From the NCBI GenBank assembly GCA_021323395.1, contig JAJONL010000042.1, forward strand, positions 1-32,492: a stretch of DNA of 32,492 nt. Direction: 5' to 3'. The number at the start of each line of letters is the position of its first letter. The stretch's first letter is position 1. Of the stretch, positions 27,131 to 32,492 are shown piece by piece. The position numbers and the translations under genes are program-made. The notes below the pieces were generated by a model, which worked only from the letters and a program-made list of their open reading frames with translations, made no database searches and was not told where the DNA came from. The DNA comes from Nitrospira sp. (lineage in GTDB: Bacteria; Nitrospirota; Nitrospiria; Nitrospirales; Nitrospiraceae).

Positions 27131-27312
27131 GAGCCTGTCTTAGTAATGCCATTCTACTGCGGCACATGATCTGCAGCAGTCTGCGTCATTCTCGGCTCGA
27201 AAAATTCCTCATCGTATTCCAGCGAATACGCTTCCGGTTTTTTCGAGCCTGCGGCCTCGCATCTACCAGCAGCTCCTTCGTCTCGCCACGAAAGATTACT
27301 CGGACACTCCTA
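27131..27312. repeat. About 180-bp relative of the 20.8-kb element
   Basis: Bases 27144-27306 match 20977-21137 at most positions with a few small indels, including the CGTATTC...GAATACG hairpin and the TTTTTTCGAGCC arm. Degraded terminal repeats flank it: GAGCCTGTCTTAGTAAT on the left, and on the right ATTACTCGGACA followed by CTCCTA. The nested unit found at 20774-20976 is absent, so this looks like the simpler form of the same element. Confidence 0.75.
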
Positions 27313-27333
27313 GGCCAGACACTCCTAGGCCAG
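27304..27333 (+). repeat. Two perfect 15-base tandem copies
   Basis: ACACTCCTAGGCCAG occurs at 27304-27318 and again at 27319-27333 without a gap. It overlaps the right end of the 180-bp repeat and could mark slippage or an insertion scar. Confidence 0.85.
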
Positions 27334-27747
27334 GCATGTTCATGAGACTCAAATTCTCCTCAGGACACAGAGGACACAACGTTGGCTCCCTCCGGACGGG
27401 CCCTGGAGCGCCGCGACATCACATGGAGGATTCAGGTCCGACGAAAGGCATTAAATGGTTGGAGCGGAAAAACCAGCCAGAGCGCACGAACGGCGGCAGC
27501 GCGTGAGCGAGACTTTCGGGTGAATGTAGCATCGCCAACTTTTGCATCGGTTGAAACGGAAAGGCTAAGAATCGAAAGCTAAGAACCGAATGTAGAAGAA
27601 ACTTCCTGCATGCTGGACTGCGCGCCCTTTTCAGTCTCACTCAGGCTGCGCTCAGGGGTCGGATATGTTCGCGCGAGGATGGAAATTCACTGAATGCGGT
27701 GAAGTTCGTCACTACACCAAGAGAGACAGCTTTTGATCGGCCATCGG
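27334..27747. other. Gene-free stretch upstream of the tRNA
   Basis: I see no credible gene. Short frames on both strands (plus 27382-27582, minus 27419-27640) lack an SD and show no recognisable protein sequence. The tRNA promoter follows at its right end. Confidence 0.45.
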
Positions 27748-27777
27748 TAGACACTTCGGTTCCGCTTCGGCTATTAT
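27748..27777 (+). promoter_or_regulatory. Probable sigma-70 promoter of the tRNA-Met locus
   Basis: TAGACA (27748-27753) and TATTAT (27772-27777) are separated by 18 bases and lie 33 bases upstream of the tRNA 5' end. After element integration, transcription from here would run through the 5' half tRNA and then antisense into the recombinase gene. Confidence 0.5.
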
Positions 27778-27809
27778 TCCATTCCCTTGATCAAGTCCAA
27801 CAGTTGCGT

Positions 27810-27847
27810 GGCGGTGTAGCTCAGTTGGCAGAGCAGCGGACTCATAA
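27810..27847 (+). tRNA. tRNA-Met(CAT), 5' half only, interrupted by an integrated element
   Basis: The acceptor 5' strand GGCGGTG (27810-27816), the D arm GCTC-AGTTGGCA-GAGC (27819-27834) and the anticodon stem-loop start GCGGA-CTCATAA (27836-27847; anticodon CAT at 27843-27845) all fit elongator-type tRNA-Met. After the loop the sequence is GCCCG instead of the complementary TCCGC. No T arm with TTCRA and no CACCGCC acceptor 3' strand follow. The gene is therefore disrupted at the anticodon loop. The missing half is expected at the far end of the element, outside the window. Confidence 0.8.
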
Positions 27848-29062
27848 GCCCGTTCCGGTTTCTGATCCGGTTCCATCTAAAAACGTCTCTTGACGAGTGC
27901 CCGTCGCCGTCTCCCCTGCTGCCGGCTCCTGCCCTTTCCCGAATGCCGCCACACTTTCCACAGCTGCGTCCAAATGTGAGGGGCTGAGATGGGCATAGCG
28001 TTTCACCAGGGCCGTCGTGGAATGCCGCAGGAGTGCCGCGATGGTTCCATCGTTGTGCCCGGCCATCGCTAAGCGACTCGCGAAGGTGTGCCGGAGATCA
28101 TGCCAGGTCACCCATGCAATCCCCGCTTGTTTCACCGCGGGAATCCATACCCGGTCGTAGAAATTGCGCGGGTCTAAATGGGTCTCCTGTGTCTCACTTG
28201 GAAATACCCAAATGGAACGGTTGCCAAGCGTCAGTCCCTGGAGGATTTGCCGAGCCTCATCATTCAGCCGCACGTATTGCACGTCTCCCGCCTTGGTCTT
28301 GGGCAGTGTGACTAGCCCTCTACCGAGATCGACTTGAGCCCACTTGAGACTGAATTGCTCAGCCTGTCTCATGCCGGTCAGAATGGCTAGCCGAGCCCAT
28401 GGGGCGTAGACAGAGCCTAGTGCATCTGCAAGCGTGGCTTCTTCTTGAGAGGAGAGAAACCGGGTTTTGCCCCTTGATTCCCTGGCGAGCTTCAGGCCGC
28501 ATACGGGGTTTGTTTGCAACTTCCCATCACGTACCGCCACGTTGAACACCTTACGGAGCCATGCAAAATAGCGGTTGACCGTGGCCGGCTGTCGCTTTAT
28601 CGCACCTCCTTCCAAGTCTCGTGGCTGCTTCACGTTACGGGTCTTGAGAGGATTCGAGAGCGTACGGCCTGTGGTGGTCTCCGTGAGCAGGAACTGCCGC
28701 GCATCCTCCAGAATGGCCGGGGTGACAGACTGGAGCCGGTAGTCTTTCAACCGCGCTTTCCACCATGCCCCGAAGCGTCGTTCATCCCGTTGGCTTTTAG
28801 TATTCCCGCTGTGGCCTATTAGGTAGCGGTCTACCAGTTCCTCTACGGTCTCGGTTCCTGCGCTTCTGTACCGTTCAGGAAAAAACAAGCCCTCCTTCTG
28901 TTCGCGCTTCGCCTTTTCATAAAACTCTCGCGCGGCTGTTTTCGTGGGGAAGCTCCCGAATCGGCTTTCCCGGCCCAGGTGATAAAGCCGCACAAACCAC
29001 ACGGCTTTGCCCTCTCGCAGTTTGGAATATAGCCCCCTGTCTTTGCGTCCTAACCGTGCCAT
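27842..29062 (-). CDS. Tyrosine recombinase/integrase, tRNA-proximal
   Basis: A 406-residue phage-type integrase. The N-terminal arm-binding region includes LYHLGRESRFGSFPTKTAAR. The core-binding domain (near 80-190) includes VEELVDRYLIGH. The catalytic domain has the full set: Arg in TGMRQAE, Lys in PKTKAGD, His-x-x-Arg in HDLRHTFAS, His in LLRHSTTALV and nucleophile Tyr in KRYAHLS. I choose the ATG at 29062 because of its AAGGAGG SD; a frame from 29122 is open but lacks one. The C-terminal tail is Gly/Thr-rich. Its last sense codon (TTA) and TGA stop lie in the tRNA anticodon loop at 27842-27847. It presumably catalyses integration at this tRNA. Confidence 0.93.
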   Translation of the reverse strand: MARLGRKDRGLYSKLREGKAVWFVRLYHLGRESRFGSFPTKTAAREFYEKAKREQKEGLFFPERYRSAGTETVEELVDRYLIGHSGNTKSQRDERRFGAWWKARLKDYRLQSVTPAILEDARQFLLTETTTGRTLSNPLKTRNVKQPRDLEGGAIKRQPATVNRYFAWLRKVFNVAVRDGKLQTNPVCGLKLARESRGKTRFLSSQEEATLADALGSVYAPWARLAILTGMRQAEQFSLKWAQVDLGRGLVTLPKTKAGDVQYVRLNDEARQILQGLTLGNRSIWVFPSETQETHLDPRNFYDRVWIPAVKQAGIAWVTWHDLRHTFASRLAMAGHNDGTIAALLRHSTTALVKRYAHLSPSHLDAAVESVAAFGKGQEPAAGETATGTRQETFLDGTGSETGTGL

Positions 29063-29109
29063 GCGCCGCCTCCTTCCACTACCTTGTTTCTCTGCCTCAT
29101 AAATTGCCT

Positions 29110-30366
29110 TCAGCCCGGCCACTCCATGTTACTGGGTGGAGAGGCACTCACCTTGACTGGTGGCACAGGCTGTTTAGGGCGTGGCATCACAGAACAGCCA
29201 AGCGCGGGCCCATCGTCATCAGGTCTCTGCCCAAATGGATCAGGCAGCGGCGTTGCGTGCTGTGCTGTCGCTTCTTCGGCACTGCCCTTCGGTCGCATCA
29301 TGGCCTCGGCTTGTTTATTGATCGCCTTATACATCGGCGCCGCGTTGAGTCGAGCATAGACTTGCGTCTGCTGCAGATTGCTGTGGTTCAGCACCTTGGC
29401 AATCACCGAGAGATTCTCCCCATCCATGGCCGCCCAACTTGCCCAGGTTCGCCGCAAGTCATGAATCGTCACATCTTTGAGGCTTGCCCGCGTTCGGATC
29501 CTGCGCCAGTACAAATGTGCGGTCGTGGCCGGCCAATAGCTGTGCCCACGAGCACTGCCGAATACATACGCCCCATCACGGGGCAGCGCCTTCAATCGCC
29601 CCGTAATCTCATCCGGCAAGGGCACGGAGTGAGGAATGCCGGTCTTCGTCATGGGCTTATGCCAGAGGCTTTTTGTGAGGTCGAGATCAGCCCACTTCAT
29701 GGACCGCGCTTCCCCGCTCCGACATGCACAGAGCAGACACAGGAGAAAGAACGCCTGTATTTGGTCAGGCTCCATGAGCAGGGACTCCAGGGCTCGTTGC
29801 ATCTCTTCACCCGGTTGGATAAACCGTGTGCGAGAGAACTGACGAAACTTCTTAATGCCGGACGCCGGGTTGCTGCCCTCGTAGAGTTCCCACGCAATGG
29901 CCTTGTTATAGACGGCCCGCAGGATTTTGAGTGAGCCTGTAGCCTGTATCCGGCTAGCCTTGGCATTCTCGAAATACCATTGCGTAACACCTTGCCGGGT
30001 CACATCGCCGAGCTTCATCGGGTACAGCGACTTGAAGTACTTCCGAATCTTGCAAAGCGCCGAGGATGGATCTTTCAGCGTGGTGAGGTGATACCGCTGA
30101 TAGAGCTCGACCACCTGCCGCAGGGTGAAATGGGAGCGGCAATATCCCCGCAGCCAGGTATCTCCAATATCTGGGAACCGCAGGCCTTCAAGGCACTCGC
30201 TGACATAGGCGCAATATTCCTCCACCGTGACACCCGCCAAACGAGCACGGGCTGGCACTTCTTCACGAATCACCGGAGGTAGCTCATCGCCGACTCCTGG
30301 CGGCATGGGCTGACGGTGTGGCGAGACTAACGAGAGGAATGGGTCTCGGTTCTTTTCGTTCGACAT
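29110..30366 (-). CDS. Second tyrosine recombinase/integrase
   Basis: A 418-residue phage-type integrase with intact catalytic residues: Arg in CRSGEARS, Lys in MTKTGIPH, HDLRRTWAS, His in LNHSNLQQT and Tyr in QVYARL. It differs clearly from the neighbouring recombinase, so it is not a recent duplicate. The start at 30366 has an AGGAGATG SD at normal spacing. It lies 47 bases upstream of the first recombinase on the same strand, and the two probably form one transcript. It could be a second site-specific recombinase for excision or for a different site, or a partner subunit; that is inference. Confidence 0.92.
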   Translation of the reverse strand: MSNEKNRDPFLSLVSPHRQPMPPGVGDELPPVIREEVPARARLAGVTVEEYCAYVSECLEGLRFPDIGDTWLRGYCRSHFTLRQVVELYQRYHLTTLKDPSSALCKIRKYFKSLYPMKLGDVTRQGVTQWYFENAKASRIQATGSLKILRAVYNKAIAWELYEGSNPASGIKKFRQFSRTRFIQPGEEMQRALESLLMEPDQIQAFFLLCLLCACRSGEARSMKWADLDLTKSLWHKPMTKTGIPHSVPLPDEITGRLKALPRDGAYVFGSARGHSYWPATTAHLYWRRIRTRASLKDVTIHDLRRTWASWAAMDGENLSVIAKVLNHSNLQQTQVYARLNAAPMYKAINKQAEAMMRPKGSAEEATAQHATPLPDPFGQRPDDDGPALGCSVMPRPKQPVPPVKVSASPPSNMEWPG

Positions 30367-30416
30367 GGCGTCATCTCCTATTCTGGAGGGGCCTCTCTTT
30401 GGGTAGCCCTATTCCG

Positions 30417-30737
30417 TTATACAGTGAGGGCCGACTCTGGATGGGTGTCCATTGTGTGAGCCGCGGCCTCTGTCCGTTCGTCCTGTTCCTGGTCGGAGGT
30501 CCCCAAAATGTTGATATTGTCAAAGGCATCTTCAATCACTTGCAGGTGATACAGCATGCCGTTCACGGCTTGCGCCAGGTCTGCCGCCATCTCGCTTGCA
30601 TTGCGTGCGGCGGTGGGTTCCACGCTCCCCAGGAGGTGGCACAGGGCTTGGAGCGTCTTGGTCGCCTTCATCCCAAATGCACAAAAACTGTCGATGCGGT
30701 CTACTTCATCTGCGGCAATCTGGCGGAATTGAGACAT
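30417..30737 (-). CDS. Hypothetical helical protein
   Basis: A 106-residue protein I do not recognise. The sequence looks helical (FRQIAADEVDRIDSFCAFGM, then AARNASEMAADLAQAVNGML) and ends in an acidic tail. There is no signal peptide or membrane segment. A longer frame from 30857 is open, but I choose the ATG at 30737 because GGAAAGGAC precedes it and the amphipathic region begins there. It is 50 bases upstream of the second recombinase on the same strand and may be its operon leader. A small regulator or directionality factor is possible, but no motif shows it. Confidence 0.6.
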   Translation of the reverse strand: MSQFRQIAADEVDRIDSFCAFGMKATKTLQALCHLLGSVEPTAARNASEMAADLAQAVNGMLYHLQVIEDAFDNINILGTSDQEQDERTEAAAHTMDTHPESALTV

Positions 30738-30786
30738 AGGGTGGAGTCCTTTCCATGGTGTGTAGGGTGTTGGTCGATCGACTGAA

Positions 30787-30936
30787 TCAATGCACCTTCG
30801 TGTTCTCTGCCACAGCAAAACAACTTTCTTGCGAGCCGGCGCACTGGTTCTCGTCATAGCGTTGATAGGTCACCAAGGTTGCTGGCTTTGCTCCCGTTGT
30901 CTGTGCGCTGGGCGCATCTGTTCTGGTTGCCTCCAT
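30787..30936 (-). CDS. Possible 49-residue protein
   Basis: A short frame (MEATRTDAPS...) with two cysteines that ends with the TGA at 30787-30789. Its ATG is 3 bases after the stop of the RHH-like gene (TGAACGATG), so translational coupling is plausible. The SD is weak and the composition looks low-complexity, so it may be chance. I know no similar protein. Confidence 0.35.
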   Translation of the reverse strand: MEATRTDAPSAQTTGAKPATLVTYQRYDENQCAGSQESCFAVAENTKVH

Positions 30937-30939
30937 CGT

Positions 30940-31092
30940 TCACCGTGCCTTTCTGCCCTCGTGGGGCTTGTTGAAATGCTGTGTCAGCAGATTGCGAATG
31001 AATCCGCTGGCAGTAATACCCTGTGCTCGCAGAGCGTCTAGCTTCGCCTTCAAGACGGGCGGAAGTTGGATTATCAATCGATGCATTTTCAT
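30940..31092 (-). CDS. Small ribbon-helix-helix-like regulator
   Basis: A 50-residue protein with the layout of a ribbon-helix-helix DNA-binding domain: a short basic beta strand (MHRLIIQLPP), helix A (VLKAKLDALRAQG), a turn and helix B (TASGFIRNLLTQHF). The ATG at 31092 has a textbook SD (GGGAGGTG, complement at 31098-31105). A strong promoter-like pair (TTGACA, 17 bases, TAACAT) lies 46-74 bases upstream. Such proteins repress their own promoters or act as antitoxins or excision factors. It is transcribed divergently from the RHH-like gene at 31267. Confidence 0.7.
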   Translation of the reverse strand: MKMHRLIIQLPPVLKAKLDALRAQGITASGFIRNLLTQHFNKPHEGRKAR

Positions 31093-31137
31093 TACGGCAC
31101 CTCCCAGCTATAGTCTACGCATGTAATCATGGACGGT

Positions 31138-31166
31138 ATGTTACATCAGGCATCAAGCGATGTCAA
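31138..31166 (-). promoter_or_regulatory. Sigma-70-like promoter for the minus-strand small-gene operon
   Basis: Read on the minus strand, TTGACA (31161-31166) and TAACAT (31138-31143) are spaced by 17 bases, a near-consensus promoter. Two direct TTACATCA copies on the plus strand (31141-31148 and 31168-31175) flank the -35 and overlap the -10. They could be operator half-sites for one of the adjacent RHH proteins. Confidence 0.65.
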
Positions 31167-31204
31167 GTTACATCATGAAACTTACAATACTGCGGTAGGT
31201 ACCT

Positions 31205-31248
31205 GTAGTGTGCTAGTAATGTGCTGCTAGAGTGCGGTAGCGCACTAC
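31205..31248. promoter_or_regulatory. Nested inverted repeats upstream of the plus-strand RHH-like gene
   Basis: AGTGCGGTAGCGCACT (31231-31246) is a perfect 6-base-arm inverted repeat. A larger pair, GTAGTG (31205-31210) and CACTAC (31243-31248), encloses it, and GTGCTAG and GTGCTGCTAG repeat between. It lies 19-62 bases before the start codon at 31267, a position expected for an autoregulatory operator. Confidence 0.45.
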
Positions 31249-31266
31249 CACCGGCAAGAGGCCACC

Positions 31267-31455
31267 ATGACTCCAAAGCAGCCTGTTGAAAAGCCCGCCC
31301 ACCTTAATATCCGAGATATTCCACGAGAGACTCTGTATCGCTTGAAGATGGCTGCGGCAGTTGAACGAAAGACCGTGAAGGATCTCGTTCTTGAACTGAT
31401 TCAATCGAAACTTGAGGAGCTGGAGAGGAAGGGACTGTTACCGAAGGGGAAATAA
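31267..31455 (+). CDS. Arc/ribbon-helix-helix-like small regulator
   Basis: A 62-residue protein with a beta strand (AHLNIRDIP), a first helix (RETLYRLKMAAAVE) and a second helix (TVKDLVLELIQSKLEELERK). This layout is typical of Arc/CopG-like DNA-binding dimers, including antitoxins. The ATG at 31267 follows CAAGAGGCC, a usable SD. It is divergent from the minus-strand RHH-like gene, so the two may share the region 31093-31266 as a regulatory switch. The partner gene downstream does not resemble a known toxin. Confidence 0.72.
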   Translation: MTPKQPVEKPAHLNIRDIPRETLYRLKMAAAVERKTVKDLVLELIQSKLEELERKGLLPKGK

Positions 31456-31507
31456 ACTGGGATGCAGGTGATTTATCTCCGTTGAGGATTCTCAAACCAC
31501 TCAAGCA

Positions 31508-31846
31508 TTGAAATCGGGACTTGTTGCCCTTCTCACCATTGCCTTCGTTATAGGTCTACTCTACATCGCCGAGCTAACAGGAGGATGTATGGAGATATAT
31601 TCTCTGAGGCATGACATGACAGGAGATGGCGTGTACACAGTCAGTGACCTGTGGGCACAAGTAAAGTGGTGGCTGCATCTCCCGGGGGAATTGGTTCTAA
31701 GCGGCATGCTCAAATTCACACCTGGACTGGCCAGATTTTTTGAGATTTCGCTTGTTCAGTGCCGGGACGCCTTTTCAATCGTCGTCTCCGCAATCACATG
31801 GGCGACAACATACATCATATGGAGCGTGCTAGTGGATTGGGATTAA
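31508..31846 (+). CDS. Small membrane protein with an EF-hand/dockerin-like loop
   Basis: A 112-residue frame. The first hydrophobic segment (LVALLTIAFVIGLLYIAELT) is near residues 5-24, and a second near 88-108 includes FSIVVSAITWATTYIIWSVL. Between them is DMTGDGVYTVSD, which has the spacing of a calcium-binding EF-hand or dockerin loop. The frame starts at a TTG with a poor SD. An internal ATG at 31588-31590 follows GGAGG directly and would remove the first membrane segment, so the start is uncertain. It lies 52 bases after the RHH-like gene on the same strand. I do not recognise the family. Confidence 0.55.
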   Translation: MKSGLVALLTIAFVIGLLYIAELTGGCMEIYSLRHDMTGDGVYTVSDLWAQVKWWLHLPGELVLSGMLKFTPGLARFFEISLVQCRDAFSIVVSAITWATTYIIWSVLVDWD

Positions 31847-31924
31847 CTGAAAAGCATGTACCAGGAAGCAGTTTGACTGAGGGAAACACTTGGACGGAAC
31901 CGAGAAACACAAGTTAATGCACCG

Positions 31925-32074
31925 CTAGAAGTGGTGGGCGTTGTATTCCTCCATCGCCTGCCCTAATTTGGCCAAACGAATTAATTCGCGCAGTTGCTCG
32001 CCTGGAATCGTCGCTTCTTCACATAAGGCTGCCTGGGCTTCCATTTCATCAAGATCCAGTTTTGTGCGCGTCAT
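31925..32074 (-). CDS. Small acidic protein, 49 residues
   Basis: A short frame (MTRTKLDLDEMEAQAALCEE, then a helix LRELIRLAKLGQAMEEYN) preceded by a strong AAGGAG SD at good spacing. That makes it a real gene more likely than not. It is acidic and helical, with no membrane segment or known motif. Its leader (AAGGAGTCCACTCAATG) resembles that of the 106-residue gene (AAAGGACTCCACCCTATG), perhaps a shared translation signal. The function is unknown. Confidence 0.6.
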   Translation of the reverse strand: MTRTKLDLDEMEAQAALCEEATIPGEQLRELIRLAKLGQAMEEYNAHHF

Positions 32075-32140
32075 TGAGTGGACTCCTTCATTGTTTTGCT
32101 CGGGTCTGGAGGGTAGGAGGAAATCACATTGCGCACATGA

Positions 32141-32492
32141 TCATGCCTTCGTGGGCGTTGTTTTTCTCTCAGCGGGGGCAGGCTCTGAGTCTACAGTGTT
32201 GCTGCCTTCCTGGTAATGTCGCGGATAGTCGGCGTGCTGATGGAATTGATCGTGTGACATTCCGACTCTAAAGCTGCAGAGGCGACAGACATAGGCACCG
32301 GTCAGAAAGACGCCGCCGACCGTTTCAAGTTGATAGTCGTGTTTGCAGTCGCCATTATCGGCGTGCGTTGAGAGCGCCAAGTATTCTCGACAAAAGTGCC
32401 CATAGCAAGCGAAAAACTGAGGGGAATCCGAGACCATGTTTACCGTGCCAGCCACTTGTCCCGTCAGTAATGCCCAGTGTGCCGCATAGAGC
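32141..32492 (-). CDS. Cys/His-rich hypothetical protein, 5' end outside window
   Basis: The frame stays open to the right edge; upstream of the GTG at 32455 it reads LYAAHWALLTGQVAGTVNMV, so the true start is probably outside the window. Visible features are CYGHFC, GDCKHDYQ and YVCRLC followed by HDQFHQH. These Cys and His clusters could bind zinc. The C-terminus is hydrophilic (SEPAPAERKTTPTKA). I do not recognise the family. It is a cargo gene of the element on the same strand as the 49-residue gene, 66 bases upstream of it. Confidence 0.55.
   Translation of the reverse strand, partial: LYAAHWALLTGQVAGTVNMVSDSPQFFACYGHFCREYLALSTHADNGDCKHDYQLETVGGVFLTGAYVCRLCSFRVGMSHDQFHQHADYPRHYQEGSNTVDSEPAPAERKTTPTKA

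Larger units (their letters stand above)
27848..32492. mobile_element. Integrated genetic element with two tyrosine recombinases (left end only)
   Basis: The left boundary is the abrupt loss of tRNA-Met sequence after the anticodon loop. Inside are two recombinase genes, then only small genes, several with strong SD sites and lower GC than the catabolic operon. No phage structural, plasmid replication or conjugation gene is seen in the 4.6 kb visible. The right end and its attachment site are not in the window, so size and type (prophage, satellite or integrative element) are unknown. Confidence 0.75.

Noticed and set aside
27810-27885. A complete tRNA-Met gene
   Set aside because: Beyond the anticodon loop the 3' stem does not pair with GCGGA. 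CCGG-TTTCTGAT-CCGG is not a T arm with TTCRA, and no acceptor 3' strand follows.
27848-28100. Group I intron in the tRNA anticodon loop
   Set aside because: The sequence after the loop is continuous integrase coding sequence on the minus strand, and the 3' tRNA half is not found nearby.
29056-29934. Plus-strand 292-codon frame
   Set aside because: It is antisense to the second recombinase, which has all catalytic residues.
27842-30857. Recombinase-in-trio (RIT) element
   Set aside because: Only two recombinases are present; the third gene (30417-30737) has no recombinase motifs.
31267-31846. Classical toxin-antitoxin pair
   Set aside because: The first gene resembles an RHH antitoxin, but the second has no known toxin fold and its start codon is uncertain, so I list only the two genes.

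Overview
The window reads as a chromosomal segment of a GC-rich Gram-negative bacterium. Strong Shine-Dalgarno (SD) sites, a lipoprotein with a lipobox, a MscS channel, FtsH and a block of glucan-processing enzymes fit this. I think a Nitrospirota (Nitrospira-like) host is most likely from the gene mix and the many short palindromic intergenic repeats. That is a general impression, and no 16S rRNA or other marker is present to settle it.

Bases 1-13276 hold one tightly packed plus-strand operon for branched-chain amino acid and propionyl-CoA catabolism. In order it encodes the catalytic chain of a B12-dependent acyl-CoA mutase (cut by the left edge), an MBL-fold hydrolase, the separate B12-binding mutase subunit, a methylcrotonyl-CoA-type carboxyltransferase, a methylglutaconyl-CoA hydratase-like crotonase, an HMG-CoA lyase, a short MeaB-type GTPase, PrpD-, PrpB- and PrpC-like enzymes, an acyl-CoA ligase and a long acyl-CoA dehydrogenase. 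Most neighbours overlap or lie only a few bases apart. The leucine branch (carboxylase, hydratase, lyase) and both propionyl-CoA outlets (mutase route and methylcitrate route) would be co-expressed.

Bases 13279-27080 are a mixed chromosomal stretch. It holds mscS (minus), ftsH (plus), a basic hypothetical protein, a cyclase plus glycogen-debranching enzyme pair (minus), a GH15 glucoamylase or trehalase (minus), a decayed zwf (glucose-6-phosphate dehydrogenase), a lipoprotein and a broken tandem universal-stress-protein gene. The intergenic spaces carry a 174-bp palindromic element, a 390-bp element with 18-bp terminal inverted repeats and another element nested in it, and a simpler relative of that element at 27.1 kb.

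From 27810 to the right edge lies an integrated element. A tRNA-Met(CAT) gene keeps its 5' half only as far as the anticodon loop. Its 3' half has been replaced by the element, whose first gene is a tyrosine recombinase with its stop codon inside the tRNA anticodon loop. A second complete tyrosine recombinase lies directly upstream in the same operon, followed by a set of very small genes. These include two divergent ribbon-helix-helix-like regulators around a promoter/operator region, a small membrane protein with an EF-hand-like loop, and a Cys/His-rich protein cut by the right edge. The far end of the element is not in the window.
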